DNA of 64,000 nucleotides, taken from the NCBI GenBank assembly GCA_947389015.1, contig CANDVA010000002.1, positions 149,511-213,510 of the forward strand. Reading direction: 5' to 3'. The notes beneath the pieces are model-generated. The model had not been told where the DNA came from. It searched no databases and worked only from the letters and a program-made list of their open reading frames with translations. The stretch is from an uncultured Clostridia bacterium (GTDB lineage Bacteria; Bacillota; Clostridia; Oscillospirales; Ruminococcaceae). The translations under genes and the position numbers were made by a program. Positions 50,747 through 59,921 of this stretch are shown piece after piece (position 1 is the first letter of the stretch; each line of letters starts with the position of its first letter).

Positions 50747-52561
50747 TTAAATGTAATATTGGGCCTGTGCGCGGAACATTTCCGAGTATATACCGCCGTC
50801 GCGGTTCACAAGCTCGTCATGAGTGCCAAGCTCCTTGATAGTGCCCTCACTGAATACGGCTATCCTGTCGCAGAATTTGCAGCTTGAAAGCCTGTGGGAG
50901 ATATAAACCGCAGTCTTGCCGCCGACCAAATCGTTGAATTTGCAGTATATCTCGTACTCTGCCACAGGGTCGAGCGCCGCGGTCGGCTCGTCGAGAATGA
51001 CCACGGGAGCGTCCTTGTACAGTGCCCGTGCTATCGCCAGCTTTTGCTGCTCGCCGCCCGAGAGCTGAACGCCGTCGCGGTCGAATTCGCGGAACATCAT
51101 GGTTTCGCGCCCTTTAGGCAGTGAATTGATCTTGTCGAGTAATCCGACCTTTTCAAACATAGCGTCGACAGCCTCGTCGCCGTCCTCCGCGCCAAGAAGA
51201 ATATTGTCCTTAGCCGAAAACGACAGCAGCCTGAAGTCCTGAAACACCACCGAGAACAGCTTCATATATTCGTCGTAGTCGTACTCGCGGATATTCACGC
51301 CGTCGATAAGTATCTCGCCCTCGTCGGTATCGTAGAGCCTGCACAGTAGCTTTATAAACGTGGTCTTTCCCGCGCCGTTCAGCCCGACGACCGACAGCCG
51401 TTCTCCCGCCTTTATGGTTATGGAAACGTTTTTCAGCACCTGTACTCCCGTATTCGGATAAGAGAAGCTGACATTGCGGAACTCTATCGTGTGCGGAGTT
51501 TTTAAGTTCTCCACGCGGCGGTCGCCCTTTTGCAGCATGGGCGGATATTCCATAAGCTTTACGACCTCGTATGCGTAATTGCAGCGCTTTACGATATCCT
51601 GATATCCGAATATAGCGCCCTGCACCGAAGCGTTGAGCGTTCCGCCCGCCGTAACGAGCTGCGAAAACGTTCCTATGGTTATCTTGCCGAAAATGGCAAG
51701 CGCTCCGAGATAAAGGTATGTGCCGAAATCCCGTATCGCCGTAACAGCGGTATCGAGGATACCAAGCGGATATATACGGTTTGCTCTGTCCTCGTTGAAC
51801 TCCATTATTCGGTCTGTCTGCTCGGTGGATTTTGCGAGCAGCGTGTCCGCCGCTCCGTATATGCGGATATCCTTTCCGAAGCGGAAATTCTCCAGTTCCC
51901 ACAGAACATATGCCCATATGCGTTCCACCTTTGAAAGTCCTGCAAAAAATTCTATCTCAATCTTGTTCTTGCGGCTGTTGATAACTGCCGACACCGCTAG
52001 CAGCACCGCGATTATCAGCAGCATCCACGGAGCGTTGATTGCCAAAACAGTCGCCACTCCAAAAATTTTTAATATATTCGTAAGAATATTAAAGAAAGCG
52101 ACGGATATTCCGTGTACCCCGTTGGAATAGTCCAGACCCTCCCTGCCGCGGTTTATCTGGTCGAGCGCGTCCTTGTTTTCGGTAAGCGCGAAGTCCATTT
52201 CCATACAGCGCTGCGATATCTCCTCGGCAACGAAGTTATAGAACTTGTCCGAGTATTTTTCCAGATGCACTGCAAGCACCGAGTTTGCCAGTCCGAATAT
52301 CGAACCGAGACCTATCAGCAGCGCCGCATATACGATTATACGCTGCAAGTCGCGCTCCGGACTTATCAGCGAATCCAGCAGCAGCGGAATAAAGATCATA
52401 TCGGGAAACGGCACCGCCGCTCCGAGAATTACGTTCACCGCCGAAAGTATAAAGTAAGCCTTGTCGAATTTCCACGCGACGGGGAAGAAGTATTTCAGCG
52501 TTTTTCTTACCGTAGGTACGCGCTCCGCGACCTTTTTCGGCGAATTATCCGAATTACTCAT
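50747..52561 (-). CDS. ABC transporter, fused permease/ATPase (subunit 2)
   Basis: A 604-residue exporter half. Six membrane helices (about 30-330) precede the nucleotide-binding domain with Walker A GLNGAGKTTF, signature LSGGEQQKLAIARAL and Walker B VVILDEPTAALD, and the switch His in YISHRLSS. It probably forms a heterodimer with the preceding gene, overlapping by eight bases. Substrate not predictable. GGAGGCG precedes the ATG; the longer open frame is the shadow of the partner's 3' end. Confidence 0.92.
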   Translation of the reverse strand: MSNSDNSPKKVAERVPTVRKTLKYFFPVAWKFDKAYFILSAVNVILGAAVPFPDMIFIPLLLDSLISPERDLQRIIVYAALLIGLGSIFGLANSVLAVHLEKYSDKFYNFVAEEISQRCMEMDFALTENKDALDQINRGREGLDYSNGVHGISVAFFNILTNILKIFGVATVLAINAPWMLLIIAVLLAVSAVINSRKNKIEIEFFAGLSKVERIWAYVLWELENFRFGKDIRIYGAADTLLAKSTEQTDRIMEFNEDRANRIYPLGILDTAVTAIRDFGTYLYLGALAIFGKITIGTFSQLVTAGGTLNASVQGAIFGYQDIVKRCNYAYEVVKLMEYPPMLQKGDRRVENLKTPHTIEFRNVSFSYPNTGVQVLKNVSITIKAGERLSVVGLNGAGKTTFIKLLCRLYDTDEGEILIDGVNIREYDYDEYMKLFSVVFQDFRLLSFSAKDNILLGAEDGDEAVDAMFEKVGLLDKINSLPKGRETMMFREFDRDGVQLSGGEQQKLAIARALYKDAPVVILDEPTAALDPVAEYEIYCKFNDLVGGKTAVYISHRLSSCKFCDRIAVFSEGTIKELGTHDELVNRDGGIYSEMFRAQAQYYI

Positions 52562-54446
52562 ACACGACGCCTCCTTCCTCTGCCTCGGCGGGCGTTTTAT
52601 CCTCGACGTAGTACTGCGCCTGAACGCGGAACATTTCCGCATACGCGCCGTTCTTTTCGAGAAGCTCCTCGTGCGTGCCGTACTCCACCATTTCACCCGC
52701 GACGAACATCGCTATATTGTCGCAGAAGCGCGTTGAGGAAAGTCTGTGCGATATGTACACCGCCGTCCTGCCGCCTATCATTCCGTCGAAGCTCTGATAC
52801 AGACGGTATTCCGCGAGTGCGTCCAGCGCCGCCGTCGGCTCGTCCAGCACTACTATCGGCGCGCTTTTGTACAGCGCCCTCGCAAGTGCCAGCTTCTGCT
52901 TTTCGCCGCCCGAGAGATCCACGCCGTCGTCGTACAGCACCTTTAAAAGCTCGGTATCCATACCTTTCGGCAGATCGTCCAGCTTTTCACCCATACCCGC
53001 GTCGCGCAGATATTGCTCCGCAAGAGCCTTGTCGGTCTCGTCGGCGGTGCGCATGGAAACGTTTTCGGAGAGCTTGAACGCGAACACCTCCACCTCCTGA
53101 AACGCGGGCGCGAACAGCGTATAGTATTTCGCTCTGTCAAACTCGCGGATATCCGTGCCGTTGCAGAGGATACGTCCCTCCGTCACGTCATACAGCCGCA
53201 GCAGCAATTTTATAAAGGTAGTCTTTCCCGCGCCGTTAAGCCCGACCACCGCGAGCCGCTGACCGGCCTCAAGCGTTAAGTTGAGGTTTTTCAGCGCGTA
53301 TTTGTCCTGACCCTTGTACTTGAACGAAACGTTCTCGAATTTGAAAACGTACTTGTCCGCCTTAGGGACGGGGACGGTCTTTTTGCCCTCGTCGGGGTTC
53401 GGGATATCCATAAAGCTTCGGAAGTCGTCCACGCGCGAGGAACGTTCTCTCATACCGCCGAGCGCCTGCAAAAACTGCAGTATGTTGTTTGAAAAGGTCA
53501 TGGCGCTGCCGCTGTACAAAAGGAAATCACCCACGGACAGACCGTTCGCGAGCATATCGTGAATCAGCCAGCCGAAGATGACGATCGTCTGTATCAGCAT
53601 GATCCCCGACGAAAAGAACGTGTTGTATATCCAGTATTGTCTCGACTGCTTCCAGCGGCGAAGCTCGTCGGCGTTGACCTCCTTTTGCTTTCCTCCGAGC
53701 CATTTCCTCATTCCGTAAAGCCTTATGTCCTTGGCGTATGAAAAGTCGGTGGACACCGTCGACATATACTCCAACTTGCGCCAGTTGCCCGCCATGGCGT
53801 CCCACATCACAGCCTTGTCCTTTAAGCGCCAGTAGTCGAATATCTCGAACTGTATGACCGACAAGATCAGAATAACGGCGACGATCCACGGACTGAGCGT
53901 AGAGATAATGCTCACCGCCGTTATAATGCAGGTAAACTGTACTATCATAGTATGCATATCCTGCATAAGACCGTGCACGCCGACGTTGTTTCCCGCCGTA
54001 GCGCGCTTTGCCTTTTGAAGCCTGTCCAGCATATCGGGCGTCTCGAGAGACTCGTACTCCATTCCGAGAACCTTTGCTATGCGTTCCCCGACTATGCGCA
54101 GCCTTATGTAATAACGTCCTATATCCAGCTTTTTGTTAGCGTAGGCGTTGAGTATCATCATTATAAGCTCTACCGCCGTCGTTCCTATAACAAGGTACAC
54201 CAGCGGCATGATATCCTTGTTTTCCATAACCGCCTGCCGTTCGATGATGTCCACGACAAGCTTTCCGATAAACGTCCATATGTAGGACATCGACGCGCCC
54301 GCAATTCCTCCCATAAGCAACAGCCATATCATTGACTTTCTGTATTTCAGGAATGCGCGCAGAATATACCCGCAGTTGCTGAACACACCGTATTCGCGGT
54401 GAAGCTCGTCCTCCTGCTCCTTCTTTTTTTCCTTAAAAATAAACAT
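52554..54446 (-). CDS. ABC transporter, fused permease/ATPase (subunit 1)
   Basis: A 630-residue partner. Six membrane helices within about 40-340, then Walker A GLNGAGKTTFIKL, signature LSGGEKQKLALARAL, Walker B VVLDEPTAALD and YISHRLSS. The N-terminus (FKEKKKEQEDELHREYGVFSNCGYI) is typical of lipid- or drug-type exporters in Clostridia. Both ATP sites seem intact. A promoter lies 210 bases upstream. Confidence 0.92.
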   Translation of the reverse strand: MFIFKEKKKEQEDELHREYGVFSNCGYILRAFLKYRKSMIWLLLMGGIAGASMSYIWTFIGKLVVDIIERQAVMENKDIMPLVYLVIGTTAVELIMMILNAYANKKLDIGRYYIRLRIVGERIAKVLGMEYESLETPDMLDRLQKAKRATAGNNVGVHGLMQDMHTMIVQFTCIITAVSIISTLSPWIVAVILILSVIQFEIFDYWRLKDKAVMWDAMAGNWRKLEYMSTVSTDFSYAKDIRLYGMRKWLGGKQKEVNADELRRWKQSRQYWIYNTFFSSGIMLIQTIVIFGWLIHDMLANGLSVGDFLLYSGSAMTFSNNILQFLQALGGMRERSSRVDDFRSFMDIPNPDEGKKTVPVPKADKYVFKFENVSFKYKGQDKYALKNLNLTLEAGQRLAVVGLNGAGKTTFIKLLLRLYDVTEGRILCNGTDIREFDRAKYYTLFAPAFQEVEVFAFKLSENVSMRTADETDKALAEQYLRDAGMGEKLDDLPKGMDTELLKVLYDDGVDLSGGEKQKLALARALYKSAPIVVLDEPTAALDALAEYRLYQSFDGMIGGRTAVYISHRLSSTRFCDNIAMFVAGEMVEYGTHEELLEKNGAYAEMFRVQAQYYVEDKTPAEAEEGGVVYE

Positions 54447-54591
54447 TCTATCCGTCCTCCATTACAGGTGATAGACTGCGAAAGCGAAATCTCCTTTCGG
54501 TCTACCATATACCAAAACCGTACAGAGCGTTCCGATAGGGCGCGCTCTGCTGCCGTGCCCCACATTGTCGGAAACGCGGCGTGTATGCTGT

Positions 54592-54636
54592 ACGGCGGTA
54601 ACGGCGCCATATCCGCTATACGGCGGTAACGGCGCC
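54592..54636. repeat. Repeated element in the ABC exporter leader
   Basis: TACGGCGGTAACGGCGCC occurs at 54592-54609 and again at 54619-54636. Each copy holds the GGCGCC palindrome and the pair could form alternative hairpins in the 200-base leader. No gene seen in 54447-54829. Confidence 0.6.
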
Positions 54637-54657
54637 GTATAACAAAAGCATATAAAT

Positions 54658-54686
54658 ATTTTAGCATATTTTTGCTTTCAAGTCAA
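54658..54686 (-). promoter_or_regulatory. Promoter of the ABC exporter operon
   Basis: Minus-strand -35 TTGACT (54681-54686), 17-base spacer, -10 TAAAAT (54658-54663). Confidence 0.7.
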
Positions 54687-54750
54687 GTTTTTTATGCCAT
54701 GACCGCAAATATTGATTTATACGATCATTTCATACAGTAAATCCGTACAC

Positions 54751-54792
54751 AAAAAACCACGGTGATACGTTAGTATCGCTACGGTTGGTTTT
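54751..54792 (-). terminator. Terminator after the histidine kinase gene
   Basis: Minus-strand hairpin with inner GATAC-TAAC-GTATC and outer AACCA...TGGTT, followed by TTTTTTG, separating cca-kinase from the ABC operon. Confidence 0.7.
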
Positions 54793-54829
54793 ATCCGGAC
54801 AAATGGTATGAATACCGGAAGAGAAGTAA

Positions 54830-55819
54830 TCATTCGCGCGTGTCTATTTCGTTCGCTTTAAGGTCGATAAGCACATCGGTTCCGTTTTTGTCGGAGCGTA
54901 TTTCGATCTCGTGACCGAGCGCCCTGCATATACGTCTGCAAAGGTACAGCCCTATGCCGGTAGCTTTTTTGTCAGCACGCCCGTTGTTTCCCGTAAAGCC
55001 ACGCTCGAACACTCTAGGCAGATCCTCGGGAGCTATGCCGATGCCCGTATCGTGTATCGACAAGATCTTTTCGGGCTTGATCGTTATCTCCACGCTGCCG
55101 TTTTTCGTGTACTTCAGCGCGTTAGAAATAAGCTGTTCGATCACGAACAACAGCCATTTTTCGTCGGTCAGCACCTCGGTTTCCGTCGGCTCGTATATCA
55201 GCTTTATCTTTCTGCGGATAAACTGCTGCGAAAACCTGCGGACTGCCTGCTTGATGATACCGTCAAGAGGATAATGACGTATTACGAAGTCGCTTGTGTC
55301 GCTGTCTAACCGTATATAGCAAAGCGCCATTTCGACGTATTGCTCGATCTTTTGAAGATATTCCGACAGCTCGCGGCTCTCCTCGGTGTCAAGCTCCCGA
55401 AGCGCGAGACTCATCGCTGTGATAGGCGTTTTTATCTGGTGCGTCCACATCGTGAAGTATGTCACCGCATCGTCATAGCGCTTGTCGGCGGCGGAGATAA
55501 GCGAGGTCTTTTCGGCGTGAAGCGTTTCGAGAAGCTGCTGATATCGCTGCTCGACCTCGTTGTCGCTTTCGGGCAAATGCTCAAGGGTGAGTAATATCTC
55601 ATATTGCAGCTCACACAGCAGCTTGTACTTGCGGTAATAGCGCAGGAAGTCGCCCGCTGCCGCACCAGCGGTGATAACTCCGCAGATCGCTCCCGCGTAA
55701 ATATACGCCATAACGGGTACTCCGTACAACGCCATAAACAGTACGAAAACCGCCGCGACCAGTAAGATCACGGCGATCACTCTTCGTCTGTAATATAAGA
55801 AGTTAAGTAAAAATCTCAT
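54830..55819 (-). CDS. Intramembrane-sensing histidine kinase (BceS/GraS type)
   Basis: A 329-residue kinase with two membrane helices (about 13-32 and 36-55) joined by a very short loop, so no extracellular sensor domain. The phospho-acceptor His is in WTHQIKTPITAMSLAL; the N box ELISNALKY, G1 IHDTGIGIAPEDLPRVFERG and G2 TGIGLYLCRRI follow. Such kinases usually respond to antimicrobial peptides through a partner ABC transporter. Its ATG overlaps the cca stop (ATGA). No regulator gene is adjacent; a matching one is at 21935. Confidence 0.92.
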   Translation of the reverse strand: MRFLLNFLYYRRRVIAVILLVAAVFVLFMALYGVPVMAYIYAGAICGVITAGAAAGDFLRYYRKYKLLCELQYEILLTLEHLPESDNEVEQRYQQLLETLHAEKTSLISAADKRYDDAVTYFTMWTHQIKTPITAMSLALRELDTEESRELSEYLQKIEQYVEMALCYIRLDSDTSDFVIRHYPLDGIIKQAVRRFSQQFIRRKIKLIYEPTETEVLTDEKWLLFVIEQLISNALKYTKNGSVEITIKPEKILSIHDTGIGIAPEDLPRVFERGFTGNNGRADKKATGIGLYLCRRICRALGHEIEIRSDKNGTDVLIDLKANEIDTRE

Positions 55820-57309
55820 TTTTTCCTTTTAAATACGGGTTCGGCACGCCTGCCCTTTTCGCGCTTCGCGCGCTCCTGCTCCGCTTTTTCCTGCGCCGCG
55901 CGCAGACGCTCCGCTTCGATCTGCTCAAGCTTGGACTTGCTTCTTTCCGCGATATCCAACAGCATAAGACGGTTGTTGAACGACGGCTTGTCGAGAACGA
56001 TATCGAAAAGCGCGTTCAGAAGCTGCTCCGCTTCCGCGTCGCTGCTGACAAGGCGCTTGTCCAGCAGCTCGCGTTTGGTAATGGCAAGCTGACTGATATC
56101 GTAGCATTCATTCGTTTCTATTATTTCGTTGAGCGCGGCAAGGCTCGCACGGAGCTTTACAGTCATCTCGGGCTCGCTTTCGAACTGTCGTGCGCGGCTG
56201 TCGGCGATCTCGCATTGGAGCAGGTCGCGCAGATCGGTCGGACCAAGCTCGCGAATAAGTCCTTTAAGCTCTTTCCTATCCTCGGGGATACGCACGTCGT
56301 GATGATATATCAGCCAGCTTATCTCGTCCATCATATTCTTCGGGAACTCCAGCCGCCGCATGATTCCCTCCGCGAGCAGTCTGCCGCGCTCGGCGTGACC
56401 CTTGAAATGGCCGTGTCCGTCGCCGTCGATAAACATACAATCGGGTTTTCCGAGATCGTGGAACAGCATTGTAAAGCGTATCTCGGGTTCGGGAAGCGCG
56501 TATCCCACCGCTTTGCAGATATGCGTCCACACGTCGAAATCGTGATGCTTAGTAAGCTGTACAAGCCCTATGCACGGTTCAATCTCGGGGAGCACATACT
56601 TCAGTATGTCAGCGTTCTTTTCCAGTGCGCGCGCGGCGTATTTCCCCATGACTATCCTCGTCAGCTCCTCGCGTATAGAGGCGGCGTCGGCGTAGTCGAA
56701 GCACGCGACGTTCGCTCGCATACAGCTGCGGGTCTGCTCCTCGATCTCGTATTCGTCCTCAGAGCAGTAGCGTATTGCCTTTAAAAGCCGCGAGGGCTTT
56801 ATCGTGAAGCTCTTTGACATATCGTATATCGTCTCGGCGGTCGGCTTGCCGCCTACCTTGACGTTTACTGTAACATTCTCGCCGATAGCCACGATCTGCT
56901 TTATCTCGCCCGTCAGCGCGCCTCTGCCGTCATACGGGTCAATAAGTCCCGCCTTCGGAGAGTACGCCATGGCGTTCATCGTGAACCCGCGCCGCGCGAG
57001 ATCCGTTTCCAGATCCTCCGCATACATAACCCTGTTCCCGACCACTTCGCGGCGGTACGGCGACACCTGGATCACCATTCCCACTACCGTCACCAATATC
57101 TCTCCGCGCGGCATTCCCTCGTCGGATATTCGGTATTCACGGAACGCGAACATTATATCGTTTATCTCGGCGTTCGTGACTATATCATAATCCTGCGGCG
57201 AGTTGCCCAGAATAAGCTCGCGCACGCAAGCTCCGACAACATAAGCCTCAAATCCCGCGCTCTCAAGGCGTTCCAGAGCCTCGATAACGGGGGGCGGTAA
57301 AATAATCAT
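55816..57309 (-). CDS. cca: CCA-adding tRNA nucleotidyltransferase
   Basis: A 497-residue class II nucleotidyltransferase that builds or repairs tRNA 3' CCA ends. The head domain has YVVGACVRELILGNSPQDYDIVTNA with the catalytic Asp pair, and the HD domain has LFHDLGKP and HAERG. A basic, coiled tail (EAERLRAAQEKAEQERAKREKGRR) closes the protein. The ATG at 57309 follows AAGGAGG. Confidence 0.95.
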   Translation of the reverse strand: MIILPPPVIEALERLESAGFEAYVVGACVRELILGNSPQDYDIVTNAEINDIMFAFREYRISDEGMPRGEILVTVVGMVIQVSPYRREVVGNRVMYAEDLETDLARRGFTMNAMAYSPKAGLIDPYDGRGALTGEIKQIVAIGENVTVNVKVGGKPTAETIYDMSKSFTIKPSRLLKAIRYCSEDEYEIEEQTRSCMRANVACFDYADAASIREELTRIVMGKYAARALEKNADILKYVLPEIEPCIGLVQLTKHHDFDVWTHICKAVGYALPEPEIRFTMLFHDLGKPDCMFIDGDGHGHFKGHAERGRLLAEGIMRRLEFPKNMMDEISWLIYHHDVRIPEDRKELKGLIRELGPTDLRDLLQCEIADSRARQFESEPEMTVKLRASLAALNEIIETNECYDISQLAITKRELLDKRLVSSDAEAEQLLNALFDIVLDKPSFNNRLMLLDIAERSKSKLEQIEAERLRAAQEKAEQERAKREKGRRAEPVFKRKK

Positions 57310-57331
57310 ATCCGTTCCTCCTTCATATAAA

Positions 57332-57434
57332 AGCAAGTTTCGCACCGGACGTACACCGCTGCGCTTCGTCCGCCCTACCACGGCGGCAATTCATCCGATG
57401 CACTACACTCCGTCGCTGCCTATTGCGAAACTTG
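57332..57434 (-). repeat. Structured leader upstream of cca
   Basis: GCAAGTTTCGCA at 57332-57343 and its exact complement at 57423-57434 can close a 79-base loop in the cca leader; the outer ATGCGCCG-TGGT-CGGCGCAT hairpin lies at 57436-57455. A small ORF in this region (57323-57514) is judged unreal. Possibly a regulatory leader or a small mobile palindromic element. Otherwise nothing coding in 57310-57695. Confidence 0.55.
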
Positions 57435-57586
57435 CCATGCGCCGACCACGGCGCATCTAACATTTCTACACAATATCTCATAATAATTATACACCATTTC
57501 TCTTCGCAATTCAAGAGAATTTTACGACATAATTTTGTATAAAATGACTAATTGGTGAAAATTGCAAAAAATTTTTATAAAAGCAC

Positions 57587-57615
57587 TTGCATTTTTGTGA
57601 ATTATGTTATATAAT
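57587..57615 (+). promoter_or_regulatory. Promoter of the EF-G-like gene
   Basis: -35 TTGCAT (57587-57592), 17-base spacer, -10 TATAAT (57610-57615). Confidence 0.7.
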
Positions 57616-57695
57616 ATTAGTTAATGAGTATGCAGAATTCATACAAATTGTATTATTGCTGCACTTCAAAATCAAAAACCGGAGGTACTTTTCAA

Positions 57696-59714
57696 ATGAA
57701 AACATTCAAAGCCGACAACATACGCAACGTTGTCTTAGCGGGTCACGGCGGCAGCGGCAAGACCGCCCTCGCGGAAGCCATGCTCTTCAAATGCGGATTA
57801 ACCGACAGAATGGGAAACACCGCCGAAGGCAATACGGTATGCGATTTCGACGCGGAGGAGATCAAGCGTAAAATTTCGATAAACGCGTCCATTGCCAATA
57901 TGACTTGGAACGATACCAAGATCAACGTTATCGACGCTCCCGGTCAGTTTGATTTTGTCGGAGGTCTGCACGAGGGTATCCGCGCGGCGGAGAGCGTTAT
58001 CGTCACCGTAAACGGCAAGGACGGCGTGTGCCCCGGCACAATAAAATCCTATCAGCTCGCGGTCAAGAACAACAAGGCGTGTATGATGGCGGTCACTTGT
58101 ATGGAGGTCGAGAACAGCGACTTTTACCGCGTATTTACGCAGATGAAGACCGTTTTTGGTCCGTCCGTCTGCCCTATCGTCGTTCCCTACGACAAGAACG
58201 GTCCCGTTGAGGCTTACATAAACCTCCTGACCATGAAAGCGTACAAGTACGATAAGAAGGGCGTTCCCACCGAGGTGGAGATGCCCGCGTCCGAGAACCG
58301 TATCGCGGGACTTCGCGCGGCAATGGCCGAGGCGGTCGCGGAGACCAACGAGGAATTTATGGACAAATTCTTCATGGAGGAGGAGTTCACGCAGGAGGAG
58401 CTTGTAAAGGGTATTCACGATGGCGTCGCGAGCGGAACGATCACCCCCGTGGTATGCTGCGCGAACGACATGCTCTCGGGCGTTGATATGCTGCTCGACG
58501 CGGTAACGAAAATGCTCCCTTCTCCAAACGAGAGAAAGCTCGAGATTATCGACGGCGAGCCCGCGGAATACGACGAAAACAAACCTTTCAAGGGTGTGGT
58601 ATTCAAGACCGTTGCAGACCCGTTCGTAGGCAAGATAAGCTATGTAAAGGTAGTACAGGGCAAGCTTACCGCAAAGGCGGTTCCCGTTTCGACTTCGGGC
58701 ACGGAGCTGCGTTTCGGCAAGCTCGTCACCGTCTGCGGCAAGAAACAGGACGAGGCTGCCGAGGTGTGGGCGGGCGATCTGTGCGCGGTGACGAAAATGG
58801 AAGCGAACACCGGCGACACGATCTGCGATCCTGCGGATACAAAGGCGCTTGCGGGTATGGAGTTCCCGAGGGCGTGTTATTTCAGAACGCTCAAGCTTAT
58901 CCGCGGCGGCGACGAGGGCAAGCTCTCCACCGCGATAAAGCGTCTGCTGGAAGAGGACAGAACGCTCGAATACGTTCACAATCACGAGACGCACGAACGT
59001 CTGCTCGGCGGTCTGGGCGAGCAGCATCTGGACGTTACGGCGGCTAAGCTCAAGGCTAAATTCGGTCTCGATGTGGAAATGGTCGCGCCTAAGGTTGCGT
59101 ACCGCGAGGCTATCAGGAAAAAGGTCACGATCGAGAGCAAGTACAAGAAGCAATCGGGCGGTCATGGTCAGTACGGTCACGTAAAGATCGAGTTCGAGCC
59201 GTACGAGGGCGACGATCTTGTATTCGAGGAGAAGATATTCGGCGGCTCCGTGCCCAAGAACTTCTTCCCCGCAATTGAAAAGGGCTTGCAGGAGGCAGCG
59301 GAGAAGGGCTCTATCGGCGGCTATCCCGTAGTACGCTTGAAAGCGACGCTGCTCGACGGAAGCTATCATCCCGTCGACAGCTCGGAAATGGCATTCAAGA
59401 CCGCCGCGTCCATGGCGTTCAAGGATTGTATGAAGATTGCCGAGCCGTATCTGCTTGAGCCGATACAGAGCCTTAAGGTGCTTGTTCCGGACGATAAGCA
59501 GGGCGATGTTATGAGCGTACTCTCCAAGCGCCGCGGTTCCGTTCTCGGAATGAACAGTATGGGCGACGGAATGACTGAGCTTATCGCCGAGGCTCCCGAG
59601 GCGGAAATGCTGGACTTCGCGCTTGTGCTTCGTCAGATCACGCAGGGTCTCGGAGAATTCTCCGCTGAGTTCGCGAGATATGAAATGCTCGCGGCGGGTG
59701 CCGCTGTCAAGTGA
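57696..59714 (+). CDS. Elongation factor G-like GTPase (paralogue)
   Basis: A 672-residue translation-factor GTPase with all EF-G domains; the domain IV block SGGHGQYGHVKIEFEP is intact. G1 is GHGGSGKT. G3 reads DAPGQFDF, with Gln in place of the catalytic His of DTPGH, and where NKxD (G4) is expected the sequence is VTCMEVENSDF. It is therefore an EF-G paralogue (FusA2-like) with altered nucleotide binding rather than the main EF-G. The ATG at 57696 follows CGGAGGTAC. Confidence 0.9.
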   Translation: MKTFKADNIRNVVLAGHGGSGKTALAEAMLFKCGLTDRMGNTAEGNTVCDFDAEEIKRKISINASIANMTWNDTKINVIDAPGQFDFVGGLHEGIRAAESVIVTVNGKDGVCPGTIKSYQLAVKNNKACMMAVTCMEVENSDFYRVFTQMKTVFGPSVCPIVVPYDKNGPVEAYINLLTMKAYKYDKKGVPTEVEMPASENRIAGLRAAMAEAVAETNEEFMDKFFMEEEFTQEELVKGIHDGVASGTITPVVCCANDMLSGVDMLLDAVTKMLPSPNERKLEIIDGEPAEYDENKPFKGVVFKTVADPFVGKISYVKVVQGKLTAKAVPVSTSGTELRFGKLVTVCGKKQDEAAEVWAGDLCAVTKMEANTGDTICDPADTKALAGMEFPRACYFRTLKLIRGGDEGKLSTAIKRLLEEDRTLEYVHNHETHERLLGGLGEQHLDVTAAKLKAKFGLDVEMVAPKVAYREAIRKKVTIESKYKKQSGGHGQYGHVKIEFEPYEGDDLVFEEKIFGGSVPKNFFPAIEKGLQEAAEKGSIGGYPVVRLKATLLDGSYHPVDSSEMAFKTAASMAFKDCMKIAEPYLLEPIQSLKVLVPDDKQGDVMSVLSKRRGSVLGMNSMGDGMTELIAEAPEAEMLDFALVLRQITQGLGEFSAEFARYEMLAAGAAVK

Positions 59715-59743
59715 CAGACAACATTTTGTGAATTAAAACCGCT

Positions 59744-59780
59744 TTCAAGATCGGCGTTGAAATCCAACGTCGGTCTTGAA
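59744..59780 (+). terminator. Terminator after the EF-G-like gene
   Basis: TTCAAGATCGGCGTTG pairs with CAACGTCGGTCTTGAA (two wobble or mismatch positions), followed by TGTTTTG. Confidence 0.65.
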
Positions 59781-59810
59781 TGTTTTGCACAGAAAATTTT
59801 CCGAAAATTA

Positions 59811-59839
59811 TTGACATTTTCCGTAAAATATGTTATCCT
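59811..59839 (+). promoter_or_regulatory. Promoter of the chemoreceptor gene
   Basis: -35 TTGACA (59811-59816), 17-base spacer, -10 TATCCT (59834-59839). Confidence 0.65.
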
Positions 59840-59921
59840 ATATATAGCGGTGTCGCATTGGCATTTTGTTGAGATGCGGTGGAGTTCCGCTGATTTTAAT
59901 TTGTGAAAGAGGTTGACCAAG

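Noticed and set aside
50559..50750. 63-aa plus-strand frame before the ABC genes
   Set aside because: No ribosome binding site and Cys/Phe-rich random composition.
52112..53077. 321-aa plus-strand frame across the two ABC transporter genes
   Set aside because: Arg/Pro/Ser-rich shadow spanning two real genes on the other strand.
57798..59369. 523-aa open frame antisense to the EF-G-like gene
   Set aside because: Shadow frame; the plus strand encodes a clear GTPase.
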